Part shown: positions 41,562 to 52,488 of the stretch, piece by piece
Layout of the letters: each line of letters opens with the position of its first letter
Position numbering within the stretch: the first letter of the stretch is position 1
Origin: Dactylonectria macrodidyma
Taxonomy: Eukaryota > Ascomycota > Sordariomycetes > Hypocreales > Nectriaceae
DNA: 64,000 nucleotides
Reading direction: 5' to 3'
Assembly (NCBI GenBank): GCA_020744425.1
Contig: JAGMUV010000039.1
Location: 417,342 to 481,341, forward strand
Notes under the pieces: model-generated
Databases searched by the model: none
The model's input: the letters and a program-made list of their open reading frames with translations, nothing else
What the model was told of the DNA's origin: nothing
Made by a program: the position numbers and the translations under genes

Positions 41562-44500
41562 ATGGCAAGAAAGAAAGCTTCTGAGCTTACCCATCCGGGC
41601 AGATCACACCCTACCTTTACCGCTGAAGAAGCCAAAGAACGTGAGCGGCAGCGACAGAGAGATAAGCGTGCGCGTCGAAAACTCGAAAGACGCACAAGGC
41701 GGGAAACCTTAGATACGGAAAATACTGAGAGTACAAGCCATAAAGAGCCCATATTGTGGGATGAACACTACAGTAAGATTTAAAATTATATTATTATTTA
41801 TTTATCCTGAGTCCCTATTGACAACTAGAGTACACTAACATAAGCCCGTCTTAACAGATGGCGCGTCTAAGGAGGCAGATCTATCTTCTAAACTTCCATC
41901 CCCCAAGATCAACAGCCATAACGCTTATACGCTGCACCGAGGCCTGGAGGGCACTACAGACCCCAGGGAGATCAGGAGCCATTCCACTACAAGCGAGCGC
42001 GGCGGTCCGTTGTACACCAACTGCGACAGCCCAGGCCCCGATGGTGCTCATGCCACCTGCCGGTACTCCAGTGAGGAAGATCCACTGAATGTTGAAGACG
42101 GAGTCGTGCTTGAAGCGGGCGAGTCTGATACCCTTGTCCCTATTGGCAGACTACACTCAAGTGGCCCTAGTGGCCTCTTACTGAGACCACAGCATACTGC
42201 GCGGTCGCAATCAAAGGGTTCACCCTCATCATCCAGCCTGCCTTCCTTCTCGCCACACCTAGGATCTACACCTCCACGCACCATCGCTGTCCCAGACAGC
42301 CAGGGCAAGTCAGGTGCGAATATCAGCGCGCAGTCTATGCGCGGTGACGGTGATAGTAAAGCATCAGATTCTGGCCGGTCGAGTCCATTGAGCTCCTTAC
42401 AGGAAAACTGGCTTCAGGAACCATCGCTTTTTGTCGCCGTTGATGAAGATGAGGCAGGAGGTACTTCAGATTATAGTGGAAGTGATCGCAGCACTGACGA
42501 GGAAGATGCTCCTTATCGTGAGTATGGCAAGCGACTCCGTGTCAAAACTGTCAACAACAGTAAGTATAGCACAGCAGCTGCTTGGGTGCAAGCCCATATG
42601 CTGGACGAGCCGGTATGCAATACCTGCCTCGATGAGGCTGGGCAAGTGGGGAGAGATGACGGCCTTAGCCTCCAGGAGATGGCCACCTATATTCGAGATC
42701 TTGGTGTACCAGATGCCCTAGCAAGCTCTAAACCGACCACAGAGGGTGACCAGCCTTGGGAGGAGGCGCTGAGTGGAGGCGCGGCTCCGCCAGTATTGAA
42801 TATGGCTAAATCTCATCAACCAGATGGGGAGGTTACAGCCCAGTACGACGTCGATGCGGTACTGGCCGAAGTGTCATCACTCCAGGCATTCCGGGGCTTT
42901 CGATTCTCCTATTACCCTCGATCTCAACGAAATCTCCAGAAGCCCATTCATGTGCAGTTCCATGGCAAGCAACTACACAGGTGTCGACACATCCGTTTTG
43001 GAGAGGCCCTTTTCGCCCACGACATTCACATCTACATCGCATTTCCCAGGATGCCACTTATCAATGAGACATTCTTGACAGAAGAACAACACGCCCTCTG
43101 GATTGATGGTGTCGTCTTGCCGTCAATACGTGATATACTGCCTCCGACATCGATGCAGCATTTTCCGGCGACCTGGGCAATCGGTGCCAGTCTAATGCGA
43201 GCAAAGCACAATGAGCATCGAACTTTGGATATCGGGGGCACCAACCCCATACATTATGCAGTGAGCGAGGCCTCAGTGTCAGGTCTTTGGGAGGCCATGC
43301 TATCCAGGCTTTCAGACCTACGATTCTCCATCTTTCGAGGAATGTTCATTGTTTTCGAGATATACGGGACTAAAACTATGTGGACTGGCACTTCTTTCTC
43401 TAACCTACGTGATAACGTGCTATCTGCATTAGATAAGAGTATCGATCGAAGGTATCTTATCCCCGAGAAGACATATTTTGATGTCGGCAAGGAGACAATC
43501 TCCAGAGCCACTCGGGTTCATTGGTGGAAGACATGTTGTTTACAACACTGGCTGGACTCGGCAGATCCTCAAGCTCGCTTTTCAAGACGCACTCACCCAA
43601 TGAGCGGCACTCGAGATGCCGCATCTATGAACATACGTCCACCACAACAGCACTTTCTACACCCCCATGTGGTATACGCCCAGCGCTATAATAGCTACAA
43701 GGAGCTTTCAGATGCAAGAAAGACCTTTCCCTTTACCAACCACAATATCGAGAGCATGCTTATCCCCCACAATCTCCTTCAGCTCTGGTCCAAGGCCGGT
43801 GGTGCACATTGGCGGACAGCACATGTCGATGAACAAGTTGCCCAAGCAGGAAAGCGTTCATACTCAAGTTCGAAGCAGCGTTTAAACCTCACCTTTCGTG
43901 ACTCTCAGACAGCAAGCCTAGGGACGCGCGAAGAGTATCGGGTCCAGCTGGAAGTCTTCGAGATCCTAGACCTAGACAGTCAACCCTTCCGTCATGCAGA
44001 GCCTCGGCCGTACTTCTCTATCCCTACCCCAGAAGCGCTATATTTTCTACGATGGGACCTGAACCGTTGGCTTGGAGCACTGGACTATCTCCTCATAAGC
44101 CAAACCCATCTGACACCCGCATCAGGTGCTATGGGAACTATGCTTGCAAGGGTTATTAAAGCTATCAGTATTGACAGTGCCTCTGGTCATTCAAATGACT
44201 TATACCGAGATTCCTATTTTACGAAGCAAGGTGTTCAATGGCTTGGTCTCGGAATCTACGAAACGACCAAGGAGACCGGGATGGTTTGGCTAAAGCGCTC
44301 TATGTTCGATTGGGAGCAATTGCGGTTTCATGAGTCTGTCGAGAGCCAAATTCGGTTCTTCATACCCGACTCACAGAGGACATATAAGCAACGTCAACGA
44401 CAAGTGAGTGCTATTACTAAACTTTATCACGGTATCAGCAATATTGCCAAGAGTCTAAAGAGAGACGGCTCAGCAGGTGATGACCATAAGCTCAATCGAA

Positions 44501-45405
44501 TTCGGCGTATTTGCTTCTTGGCCCTCACCATGGAGATGCTTAAATATGGGAAGAGTCACCAGTCCTCGCCTCCGCCAAAGGACTTAGAAAGCTACAACTA
44601 TGGGATCTGTAAGGCGTGGCTTGTTCAGTACTACAGTGGAGAACCTTATATCCCTAGGGATTGGCGGATCTGCCATACGTGGCAAGAGCGCCCGACATGG
44701 GCCCAACTGATTCAGCAGCTCTTTGACTGGGATGATCAGCATTTGTACAAGGTTCCATTTACCCGGCAACGGTGGGATAATCTGCAGTATCGCCTGGTAA
44801 CCCGACATGCATTCCAAGAGCTATCTCAAGCCTTAGGTCTCGATGTTGCCAATGACTGGAGGAAGTCACTTGGCATATATGGGTGTCAGTTCTTTTGGAT
44901 GCTGCCAAAGTGTAGCGGCACACGTTTTACAAATCCAGTAAAGATACGTGGAGAAGGTTCAAGGATAAACTCTATGTCTTGGTACTCCGCTGGACATGTC
45001 GAATTGGTAAAATACCGAAAAACCCAGGCTCTTCATGAATGGAACTGGGCTGACCAGGACTTGTGGGACTGGCAAGGAGGGCTAGTGGAAGAACATATGC
45101 CCAACCCTCTCTTTGATGATGTTGAAGAGTTTAACTTCGATGCTAGGAAGGGCTATATTATTCCGCCGATCCAGAAATGTCTGACAGGCAACGACGAGGG
45201 AAGCAAGTGCAAGTTTGAAGTATATCAGATTGTAGGAAAACGTGAGCTTAGGCCAAGGTGCATTGAGTATCACGTCGCATGGGTTGGGTATCCTGATAAG
45301 AAGGATTACACATGGGAGCCAGTTTGGCAATTAAAGGCTGACGTACCGAAAATTGTCAACGCGTATGAGAGAAAACAGAGGGATGCGAGAAATAGCCAGA
45401 AATAA
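41562..45405 (+). CDS. Large uncharacterised protein with C-terminal chromodomain
   Basis: 1252 aa from exons 41562-41772 and 41858-45405 (85-bp GT..AG intron; phase 1 on both sides). N terminus: a strongly basic, Arg/Lys/Glu-rich helix (EAKERERQRQRDKRARRKLE). Residues about 75-340 are low-complexity and acidic. Residues about 350-1100 form a Trp/Tyr/His-rich globular region I do not recognise (for example RVHWWKTCCLQHWLDSADP, ARKTFPFTNHNIESMLIPHN, YGCQFFWMLPKCSGTRFTNP). Residues about 1186-1241 are a chromodomain: FEVYQIVGKRELR, IEYHVAWVGYPDKKDYTWEP, cage aromatics Tyr/Trp visible. Such domains bind methylated histone H3, as in chromovirus integrases. No RT, DDE, HUH or tyrosine-recombinase motif is evident. 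No stop in over 3.5 kb, so it is under constraint or very recent. It could be the mobility protein of the insertion or its cargo. Confidence 0.85.
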
Positions 45406-45501
45406 TAGTGCTATCTAGAGACTGGCTTATACATCCCTATGGGCTCTCACCTTTTCATTGAAAGGGTAATTCCATGCCCTCTCATTGGTCTATACCCCTG
45501 T

Positions 45502-45529
45502 AAATCCCCTTTCAATTGAAAGGGGATTT
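45502..45529. repeat. Perfect 28-bp palindrome
   Basis: Self-complementary sequence starting AAATCCCCTTTCAA, centred on AATT, about 100 bp after the chromodomain gene's stop. A related imperfect hairpin (CTTTTCATTGAAAG) lies at about 45450-45465. It could be an RNA-processing or cruciform structure, or a terminal feature of the insertion. Confidence 0.7.
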
Positions 45530-46829
45530 GCATATGACGCCCCCGACCCATCTTTCATTTCAAAGTGGACGATCTGCTTTCTGATTAGATGCTGCAATCC
45601 TGCCCCTGTTATAATGGTTGCTATGTTTTCTTTTTCTTCTCTCTAATCTTTGACATCTTTAGTCGTGCTAAACTATTTTCTACTGCTGTTAATAATTAAG
45701 TAGAAAGTAATTTTAATAATCGCGTCGCGTGCACGCGTTCCTTACGTGTTCGAAAGACAATTGTAGATAACGCACCCAAGCAGATGGCTTTGTAGCTCAC
45801 TTTCATCATCATCATCATCATCAATTGAATAACCTACCATCATTATCTTCCCTTATATTTATAACTTAAAATGCAGTTTTAAGAAACCGGGCCCGATTAA
45901 GTCCTGGATATTGAGCAGAGCGAAACCACTAAATGGCTGCAACATACGGGCTGGCCACAGTTGTTCCGCAATTGACCACTTGATATTATTGCTGCATCAT
46001 CACTATAGCCTGGACTAGCATAGAATGAAGATTATCTCCTAGGTTTATGGCAGGGTACCCAGATTTGGAGCTCCGTGGCGGTTGAAGCTCAGCTGCGAAT
46101 TATACTACGCGGCGTCGACTTGATGTTCGATCGGGCCAAATTTACGTTGGCTAGGATGTCATATAGATCCCGCTGCTGGCTTAATATCTACTGGAAAGAT
46201 GTATTCTGGCTACATGAGTTCCGAATTGTATCCAGCCAGAAGAGATATATTTCTATATGGTAGAGGTTTATCTATTTCATATTTCGGGCCCTGCAATCAG
46301 GGTTCAAAGCCACTCCACGAAAACCCACATATGGACTCACATGTGGATCCATATCAAATACACTCCATTCCATCAGACCCAGTTGTGGATTTACTACCAC
46401 TCCACGGGAGCCAGGCCACATGTGGAAATTGTGGAATGCAGTGGATATTTCCTTAATCCTAGCGGAGGTTTACAAATACCACAGAACCCCTAGTTAATAG
46501 GTTGAGTTTAAAGTATTTGCTAACTAATATGCTAGATTTAAGACAACACATACCTGTTCCCTACCGGTATCAAGCTACCTGGAATGTCTGTTCAGCTGTT
46601 CCTATGATGCTGCTCGCGACCGCAGCTGCCTGACTGGCGGAATAAAGAGCTGTACGATCCCGTGCATTTCCTCATGGAGGACGCGTTCCTCAGATAATTC
46701 TCATCAATTGGCTGATGCTATTAGACCTTCGACTATGTGGATTTTAATTGTCTGACAATGCCAATGCGTCCGACTACCGGTACTTTGGCTCATTTCTGAC
46801 TAGCGACAAGCTGCGAATATTGTATCACA
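45530..46829. other. Non-coding part of the insertion
   Basis: AT-rich, with a (CAT)n run near 45805-45822 and short palindromes around 46320-46440 (CCACATATGG, CACATGTGG). No coding segment is supported. Confidence 0.4.
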
Positions 46830-47026
46830 ATGGCCGACTATCAGCCCGATTCCCGACCTACTCTCGAGCCCCCTGCGCAAGGGAAATCGACGGCAGCGAT
46901 CCCCGAAAGAACAGAAGAAGACGAACAACGGCTATTTCGCTTGTTCAGAGGCTGGACTTTGTCCGAAAGAGATGGCCACACGCGCCAATGGGTCTACCGA
47001 TTTGGGTATGACATATCACAGGGGGT
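46830..47026 (+). pseudogene. Possible N-terminal fragment of a fungal hAT transposase
   Basis: A frame opening MADYQPDSRPTLEPPAQGKS continues with RLFRLFRGWTLSERDGHTRQ and VYRFGYDISQ. This style (disordered start, then a tryptophan-rich lead into a BED-type finger) resembles the beginning of fungal hAT transposases, but the finger itself and everything after are missing. It stops exactly at the right edge of the insertion. The family call is from memory of the pattern and uncertain. Confidence 0.35.
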
Positions 47027-50000
47027 CAGCCAGCGCGTGCACCCGAGTTGTTAGGGTTGCGCATGTGGAACACGATGAACGGCGGGGTGCGGAACATTTT
47101 TATCCACGAGGCGATGGTGTGTTTTGTGACCATGTACCACAAGGGGTTCCGCAAGTCGTCCGAGATCAAGGTGATTCATCGGTTTTTGCCCCGCGAGGTG
47201 GGAGAGTTGTTGGTATGGTATATGTGGTTGGTGTTGCCGTTTTGGCAGAATGTGCAGGGGACGATCAAGGAGAAGAGGAGGATGAGTGCGTTTTTGTGGG
47301 CCGACGAGGTGGTGGGGGAGGACGGGAGAAAGGAGAAGAAGATGAGTACGGTGGTGAGCAGTTTCGAGGCGCGGGTGAAAGAGGAGAAGAAGGTGAAGAA
47401 GGAAGCCAAGAGCCAGCGGAAAGAGGCGAAGAAACGGAAAAAAAAGGAGAAGCAAAGAAGGAGGGCGGGAGAGAACATAGGGATGGGTAGAGGGGGGGAG
47501 GAGGGGAGTGAGGAGGGTTGGGAGATGGTGAATGGCGAGAGCGAGAGGGGGGATGACGAGGGCGAGAGGGGGGATAACGAAGGCGAGACGGTGGAGGGTG
47601 AAGAAGAGTGGGAAGAACAGGATGGCCGCGATAGAAACGAGGTGCCAGACGTGCCCGAGGCAACGCCGAAGCCGGAAGAAGACCCAGAAGAGGAGGCCGC
47701 GTTCATGCAGTGGTTCCGCGAGCCCAAATGGACGAGTGACCGAGCCCGGCGCGTGTTGCAGCGGTACAGCGCCGAGTATTCCGGGCACACGTTGAACATC
47801 AGTATGTGGCGGCACATTGCGATTGGCATTTCCAACCGGTATTTCAACAAGGTGTTTGGCGACGGCACCGGCGACGGATTCGACGACGGCGAGGACGAGT
47901 TGATCGGCAGTTTGGTCGACAGCATACACGATTTGCAGGCCGGGCACGGGTCGCACGTGGGAGGGTTGATATATGCGCGGATGTTTGGGCAAGGCGATTT
48001 GGGCACGATGCGCAGTCGAGAGCAGTTCCGCAAGGTCAGCATGCAGTGGCACCAATTTTTCGGATTAGGGGCCGAGGACCGGACGGAGTGGATCACCGGA
48101 GCGAAGCGGGGCCGGGGCATGTTCGACGCCGACCGGGAGGATGTGCGGCGGAAGCGGTTCGGACGGTTGCACCGCGCGGACATGCAGGGGCAGTTGCAGC
48201 AGATGATGGGGTCCGCCGTTACGTTCCGGGGGTTGCAGGAACCCGTCATACGCGCCGTGGCACGGGGCGAGTGGCCGATCGTTCAGATCACGCCGACCGG
48301 AGGGGGCAAGAGTTTGACGTTCATGCTGCCGGCGTATTGCACGCCCGACGGGGTGACGATCGTGGTGACGCCGTTGGTGGCGTTGGAGAACGACATGAAC
48401 GCGCGGTGTGCGAAGATGGGCATCGATTCGTACGTGTGGAGCAGCCGGGGCGTGCAACGGGCCGCGTCGTTGGTGTTTGTGACGCCCGAGTCGGCGGTAA
48501 CAAAGGGGTTCCGGGCATTTGTCGAGCGCATGCACGGGCAGCAAAAGTTGGATCGGATCGTGGTGGACGAGTGCCACACGGTGTTGCAGTGTTCCAAGAC
48601 GTTTCGACCGCAGGTGGCCCGGTTGGGACAGGCGATGCAGGAGTTTGGGGTGCCGGTGATATGTTTGACGGCGACGTTGAAAAAGTCGCAGGAGAAGGCA
48701 TTGTTCGCCGCGTTGCGGTTCATCCCGGAGCGCGTACGGATGTTCCGAGAGCCGACGACGCGACCGAACATCCGGTACAGGGTGATCATTTTGGAGGACG
48801 GGGAGGAGGCAGGTCAGGGGGGAAGGAAGAAGAGGAAGAAGAAGGCGAAGGCGAAGGTGAAGGTGAACGGGGAGGGGGAGGAAGAGGGCGAAGAGGATGA
48901 TGCGATTGCGGAGCGGGTGTGCGAGATTGTGCGGGCGTGGACGGCAACGCATAGTCGGGGCAAGGTGATCATATACGGGGGGACGATCAAGAGGGTAGAA
49001 CAGATCACGGCGATGTTGGGTTGCGTGGGATATTGGCGAGGGGTGGGCAACGCAAAGGAAAAGGCCCGGCGGATGGAGGAATGGAGGATCAGCACGGGGG
49101 GCAGGGCGAGATGGATAGCGGCGACGAATGCGTTGGGGATGGGCATCGACGATCCGGGCGTATGTTTGGTGGTGCACGCGGGGATCCCACGACAGTTGGT
49201 GAATGTCGTACAAGAAAGCGGACGAGGGGGGCGAGGGGGACAGAGGAGCGAGTCGGTAGTAGTGGTTCGACGGTCATGGTTGGCGCAGCAGAAGCAGCGG
49301 AAGGAGCAGGAAAAGGAGAAGCAGTTGCGTGGAAAGAGTGGGCAGCAGGATGAGTGGGCATGGGACGACGACGTGATCGAGTATGCCGAGGGAAAACGGT
49401 GCCGACGAGAGGTGTTGGACCGAGAGATGGACGGCAACAAGGACCGAATAGGGTGCGTGGAGGGGGAAGAGGCATGCGATGTGTGTCAGGGGCATCGAAT
49501 GGCGAGGGCGATGCATGAGTTGACCGAGTGCGAGCCGTGGTGGGAGGATGAGGAGGGCGAGTGGGTAGACGGAGTAGAGGAGGACGAGGAGGAGAGACGG
49601 GAAGCGGAGATCGAGGCCGATTATCAACGCAGTCAGCGGCCGATTCGAGAAAACGAGAGGAATCGGGAGGTACAGGTGATGCGAGAGACGGCCGAGTTGC
49701 ATCAGTTTGAGGACATGTTGGCCGCGTGGGCGGGACGTTGCGCGGTATGCATGATGCAGGGCGCCGTGGACGTCGAGCACCGGATGGAAGCATGTCCCGA
49801 GAGGGATACGTGGAAGTGGGAGAGTATGCAAAAGGGCATGGAGGACGTGACGGAGGAGATGATGACGAAGCAGAGGTTTGCGCGGTTTTCGGCATGTTTC
49901 GATTGCGCATTGCCGCAGGCGATATGTTGTCAGTGGGTTGAGGCAAGTAATGATGGACGGTTATTTAAACGGGACAGGACGAAGAAGTGCCAGTATCCCG

Positions 50001-50239
50001 GGGTGTTATTTGAGATATTGGTAGCGCAGAGGGTGCGAGGGGTAGAGTGGTGGTGGTGGTGGGTTAAGAAGACGATGGGAGTAGAGGATTTAGACGCCAC
50101 CGACAAGGAGGATATGGCGAAAGTATATTTATGGTTAGGGGAGATGGTGGAATGGGGAGGTAGAGTAGGGGGTGGGATTCAAGCGAGTCGAATGTGTCAG
50201 GTAGTGACACGATTGGAGAAAGAGTGGGTTGAAGAGTAG
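47027..50239 (+). CDS. Telomere-linked RecQ-like helicase, C-terminal half
   Basis: The open frame with its own ATG starts at 47048, but homology begins at 47027 (QPARAPELLGLRMWNTMNGG), continuing the split gene from 41265. A Lys/Glu-rich insert (about 47340-47640) precedes the helicase. Motif I is QITPTGGGKSLTFMLP (about 48292), motif II VVDECHTVLQCSK (DECH rather than RecQ's DEAH), motif III ICLTATLKKSQEK. Helicase C has NALGMGIDDPGVCLVVHAGI and motif VI VQESGRGGRGG. A RecQ-like zinc segment follows (CRREVLDREMDGNKDRIGC then ACDVCQG). No stops occur over 3.2 kb. In other fungi these genes sit within kilobases of telomeres, are present in several copies, and are of uncertain role. C-poor, TTG-leucine codon use matches the N-terminal half. 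Confidence 0.82.
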   Translation, partial: QPARAPELLGLRMWNTMNGGVRNIFIHEAMVCFVTMYHKGFRKSSEIKVIHRFLPREVGELLVWYMWLVLPFWQNVQGTIKEKRRMSAFLWADEVVGEDGRKEKKMSTVVSSFEARVKEEKKVKKEAKSQRKEAKKRKKKEKQRRRAGENIGMGRGGEEGSEEGWEMVNGESERGDDEGERGDNEGETVEGEEEWEEQDGRDRNEVPDVPEATPKPEEDPEEEAAFMQWFREPKWTSDRARRVLQRYSAEYSGHTLNISMWRHIAIGISNRYFNKVFGDGTGDGFDDGEDELIGSLVDSIHDLQAGHGSHVGGLIYARMFGQGDLGTMRSREQFRKVSMQWHQFFGLGAEDRTEWITGAKRGRGMFDADREDVRRKRFGRLHRADMQGQLQQMMGSAVTFRGLQEPVIRAVARGEWPIVQITPTGGGKSLTFMLPAYCTPDGVTIVVTPLVALENDMNARCAKMGIDSYVWSSRGVQRAASLVFVTPESAVTKGFRAFVERMHGQQKLDRIVVDECHTVLQCSKTFRPQVARLGQAMQEFGVPVICLTATLKKSQEKALFAALRFIPERVRMFREPTTRPNIRYRVIILEDGEEAGQGGRKKRKKKAKAKVKVNGEGEEEGEEDDAIAERVCEIVRAWTATHSRGKVIIYGGTIKRVEQITAMLGCVGYWRGVGNAKEKARRMEEWRISTGGRARWIAATNALGMGIDDPGVCLVVHAGIPRQLVNVVQESGRGGRGGQRSESVVVVRRSWLAQQKQRKEQEKEKQLRGKSGQQDEWAWDDDVIEYAEGKRCRREVLDREMDGNKDRIGCVEGEEACDVCQGHRMARAMHELTECEPWWEDEEGEWVDGVEEDEEERREAEIEADYQRSQRPIRENERNREVQVMRETAELHQFEDMLAAWAGRCAVCMMQGAVDVEHRMEACPERDTWKWESMQKGMEDVTEEMMTKQRFARFSACFDCALPQAICCQWVEASNDGRLFKRDRTKKCQYPGVLFEILVAQRVRGVEWWWWWVKKTMGVEDLDATDKEDMAKVYLWLGEMVEWGGRVGGGIQASRMCQVVTRLEKEWVEE

Positions 50240-50417
50240 ATATATGAAGAGGGCGATAGCGAGAGGTGGTGAGAAAAATGTTCAGGTAATAAAACATAGA
50301 TATTGATGGTTGAAATGCAAAGGAATTAATAAAAAGAACAGAAAAATGAGATACGCAGCAGCAGTACGGATTAAGTGATTTAAGCAAGGGTTTTTAGAAG
50401 AGAATAACAATAAGGAG

Positions 50418-51740
50418 CAATATCAGTCATGATATATAATGGGGAGGCAATTGGAAAGTCATATAGTTTGTTATTAAGGGGGAGTAGAGGAGGGAGTGAG
50501 TATAGGGTAGGGGATAAGTGGGCAATTCGATAAAAAGAGAACCCGTTTTATTTAACAGCCGCACATTATAAAAACAAGCACCGAACAGCAGGATAAATAT
50601 AATTACAGCCGAAGGAAGGTATCAGCCCGGTATGGTCAGAAGCCGGTATAGGGTAGCGGTACAATGCGGGGGGGGGCGAGGGTGGCCGGCGCACGAGGAG
50701 CGAGCATCACACGGGGGCAGGTAGACGGCGTGGGGCACGGATGTAAGTGGACAGAGTGGGATATAGGGGCGGATGGACGAGGCAAGATAGGTGGGAGTCC
50801 GTACAGAGAGAACAAGAAGGGAGTGTTAAGTGGACAGATAATATAGGACAGGCGAGCAAGCGGAAGGGATGAGATGAAAGGGCAGAGGGACAGTATAAGG
50901 TGAAGGGGTAGATAGACGAGGGGATACAGGAGAGTGTCCGTACAGAGAAAACAAGAAGGGGGGGGTTCAAGTGGGCGGATAATATAGGACGGGCGGCCGT
51001 TCGGAGGGGACGAGATGGAATGGTAGGCAGGCGGAGTAGGACACGGGTTTGATAGATGGTGTGGGACACGGGAGTAGATAGACGGAGTAGGATACGGGGA
51101 TAGGTAGATGAGGCAGGATGAAAGGGTCAATAGACGAGATGGGGCGAAAGGGCAGATGGGCAGGACCAGAAATGGGGCGGACAGATGAGATGAGACGAGG
51201 GGGGTATATGGATAGGTCAATACAAGAGGTTCGATAGATATAATAAGACCGGAGAGGTGCAGAGGTGACGAGATGGGATGAGAGGGAGGGGGGGGGGGCG
51301 GGGCAGAACGAGATGGAGAGGAGGGCAGAGGGGACAATATAAAGGGGGCAGGGAGGGAAGTGGTATTCAGTTGGGAGCGAATTGAGGTGGGGAGATGCGT
51401 GAGGGGGTGTTGGAAATAAAGGAATAGATTATAAAATTAAGGGTTAAATAACAAATCATAAGACATCATCAGAAAGCAGGGAATATCACGTCAAATGATA
51501 TCAAATGATGATATCAGTCATGGCATATAGCAGGAAAGTGATTGGAGAGCCGTGGATGTTGTTATTAGTAGTAGTATATATGTGGCAGCAGGTATAGGGT
51601 AGGAGATGGAGCAGGCATGATATATGGAGGACCCGTCAAATGTAGGACCGGGCATCGTAAAAACAGGCACCGGACAGTGGGAGGGATACAATAACGGCCA
51701 ATGGAATATAGCAGTCAATACAGGTTAGCGGTGTAAAGTG
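50418..51740 (+). repeat. Subtelomere-like duplicated unit, period about 1.08 kb
   Basis: Sequence at about 50418-50665 (ATATCAGTCATGATATATAA ... ATAAAAACAAGCACCGAACA ... GGTTAGCGGT-like end) recurs, diverged, at about 51500-51740. Within the unit, an 80-bp stretch starting GTCCGTACAGAGA at about 50799 is repeated at about 50935. The rest is degenerate short repeats such as GTAGATAGACGGAGTAGG. Non-coding. Confidence 0.65.
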
Positions 51741-52388
51741 GCAGGAAACAACGGTGCAGACGGGAACGAGGTCATGCAACATAGTCATGCGACAACACCG
51801 CAGCGAGTAAGAAAGGAATCGACGAATGAGAATGTAGGAATAAGACGACGCGCCGGGTCATAAAGTGGACCCGCGAGGTAGAAGGAGAGGAGATGTTTAC
51901 GTTAGCAATAGTGAGGGGGGATGAGACGAGACAGAATGGAAGATGGACGGGTGGCATACGGTGTATATGGACGGGATAGGATGCGGGGGATATGTCACGT
52001 AGAAGAGGGGGTCAGTAGATAGAGTTAGATATTGCGAAGATAAGTCAAGTAAAACACGGGGACAGGTTAAGGGCATGGGATATGGTAGAGATAGATTAAA
52101 TATAACACGGGCATAGGTAGACAGAATTGGAGATAGCGAGGATGGGTTAAGTATGATATGGGGGTTAGTATATGTATTGAGATATAGGGAATATGGTCAA
52201 GGTAGGATGAAATGGCAGGTGGATAGAGTTAGATATAGCGGGGATAGTTGGGAGTAGAACATGGAGGTAGGTGGAGGTAGGTGGATAGAAGTAGACGCGG
52301 CGAGGATAGGTCAAGCAGAAGACGGGGTCGGATGGATGGGGTCAGAGATAGCAGAAAAGAGAAGAAAAGAGAGAGAACGGGGCATTAG
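51741..52388. other. Degenerate satellite-like spacer
   Basis: Non-coding, with loosely repeated AGGTAGATAGA/GGTAGGTGGA-type units and increasing loss of C towards the right. No gene. Confidence 0.5.
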
Positions 52389-52488
52389 TTTATTTGAGGG
52401 TTAGGGGGAGTGGTTTATTTGAGGGTTAGGGGGAGTGGTTTATTTGAGGGTTAGGGGGAGTGGTTTATTTGAGGGTTAGGGGGGGGAG
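52389..52488 (+). repeat. Four 25-bp units containing GAGGGTTAGGGGGAGTGG
   Basis: Tandem copies of TTTATTTGAGGGTTAGGGGG plus AGTGG, the first three identical and the last altered at its end. Each unit contains GGGTTAGGG, one and a half telomere repeats of the TTAGGG type. Marks the left side of the cytosine-free tract. Confidence 0.9.

Larger units (their letters stand above)
41266..47026. mobile_element. 5.76-kb insertion carrying a chromodomain-protein gene
   Basis: Limits come from the reading frame of the interrupted helicase gene. The left side reads ...GGCGGACA up to 41265 and the right side resumes CAGCCAGCGCG at 47027, so the shared CA is the only possible duplication. Inside are two near-identical units with TGACCCCCTGGCAAAAT (41346 and 41381), the chromodomain gene, a 28-bp perfect palindrome and a hAT-like fragment abutting the right end. 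The right end reads CAGGGGGTCA, the complement of the start of the left repeats, which hints at inverted termini. Base composition and codon use differ sharply from the flanking helicase halves. Confidence 0.65.

Noticed and set aside
41562..45405. Chromodomain gene as a chromovirus (Ty3/gypsy) polyprotein
   Set aside because: No protease, RT, RNase H or integrase HHCC/DDE motifs and no LTRs flank it; only the chromodomain is shared.
47051..49946. Several long minus-strand frames opposite the helicase (up to 382 codons)
   Set aside because: Antisense shadows of a C-poor, strongly biased gene; the + frame carries all helicase motifs.
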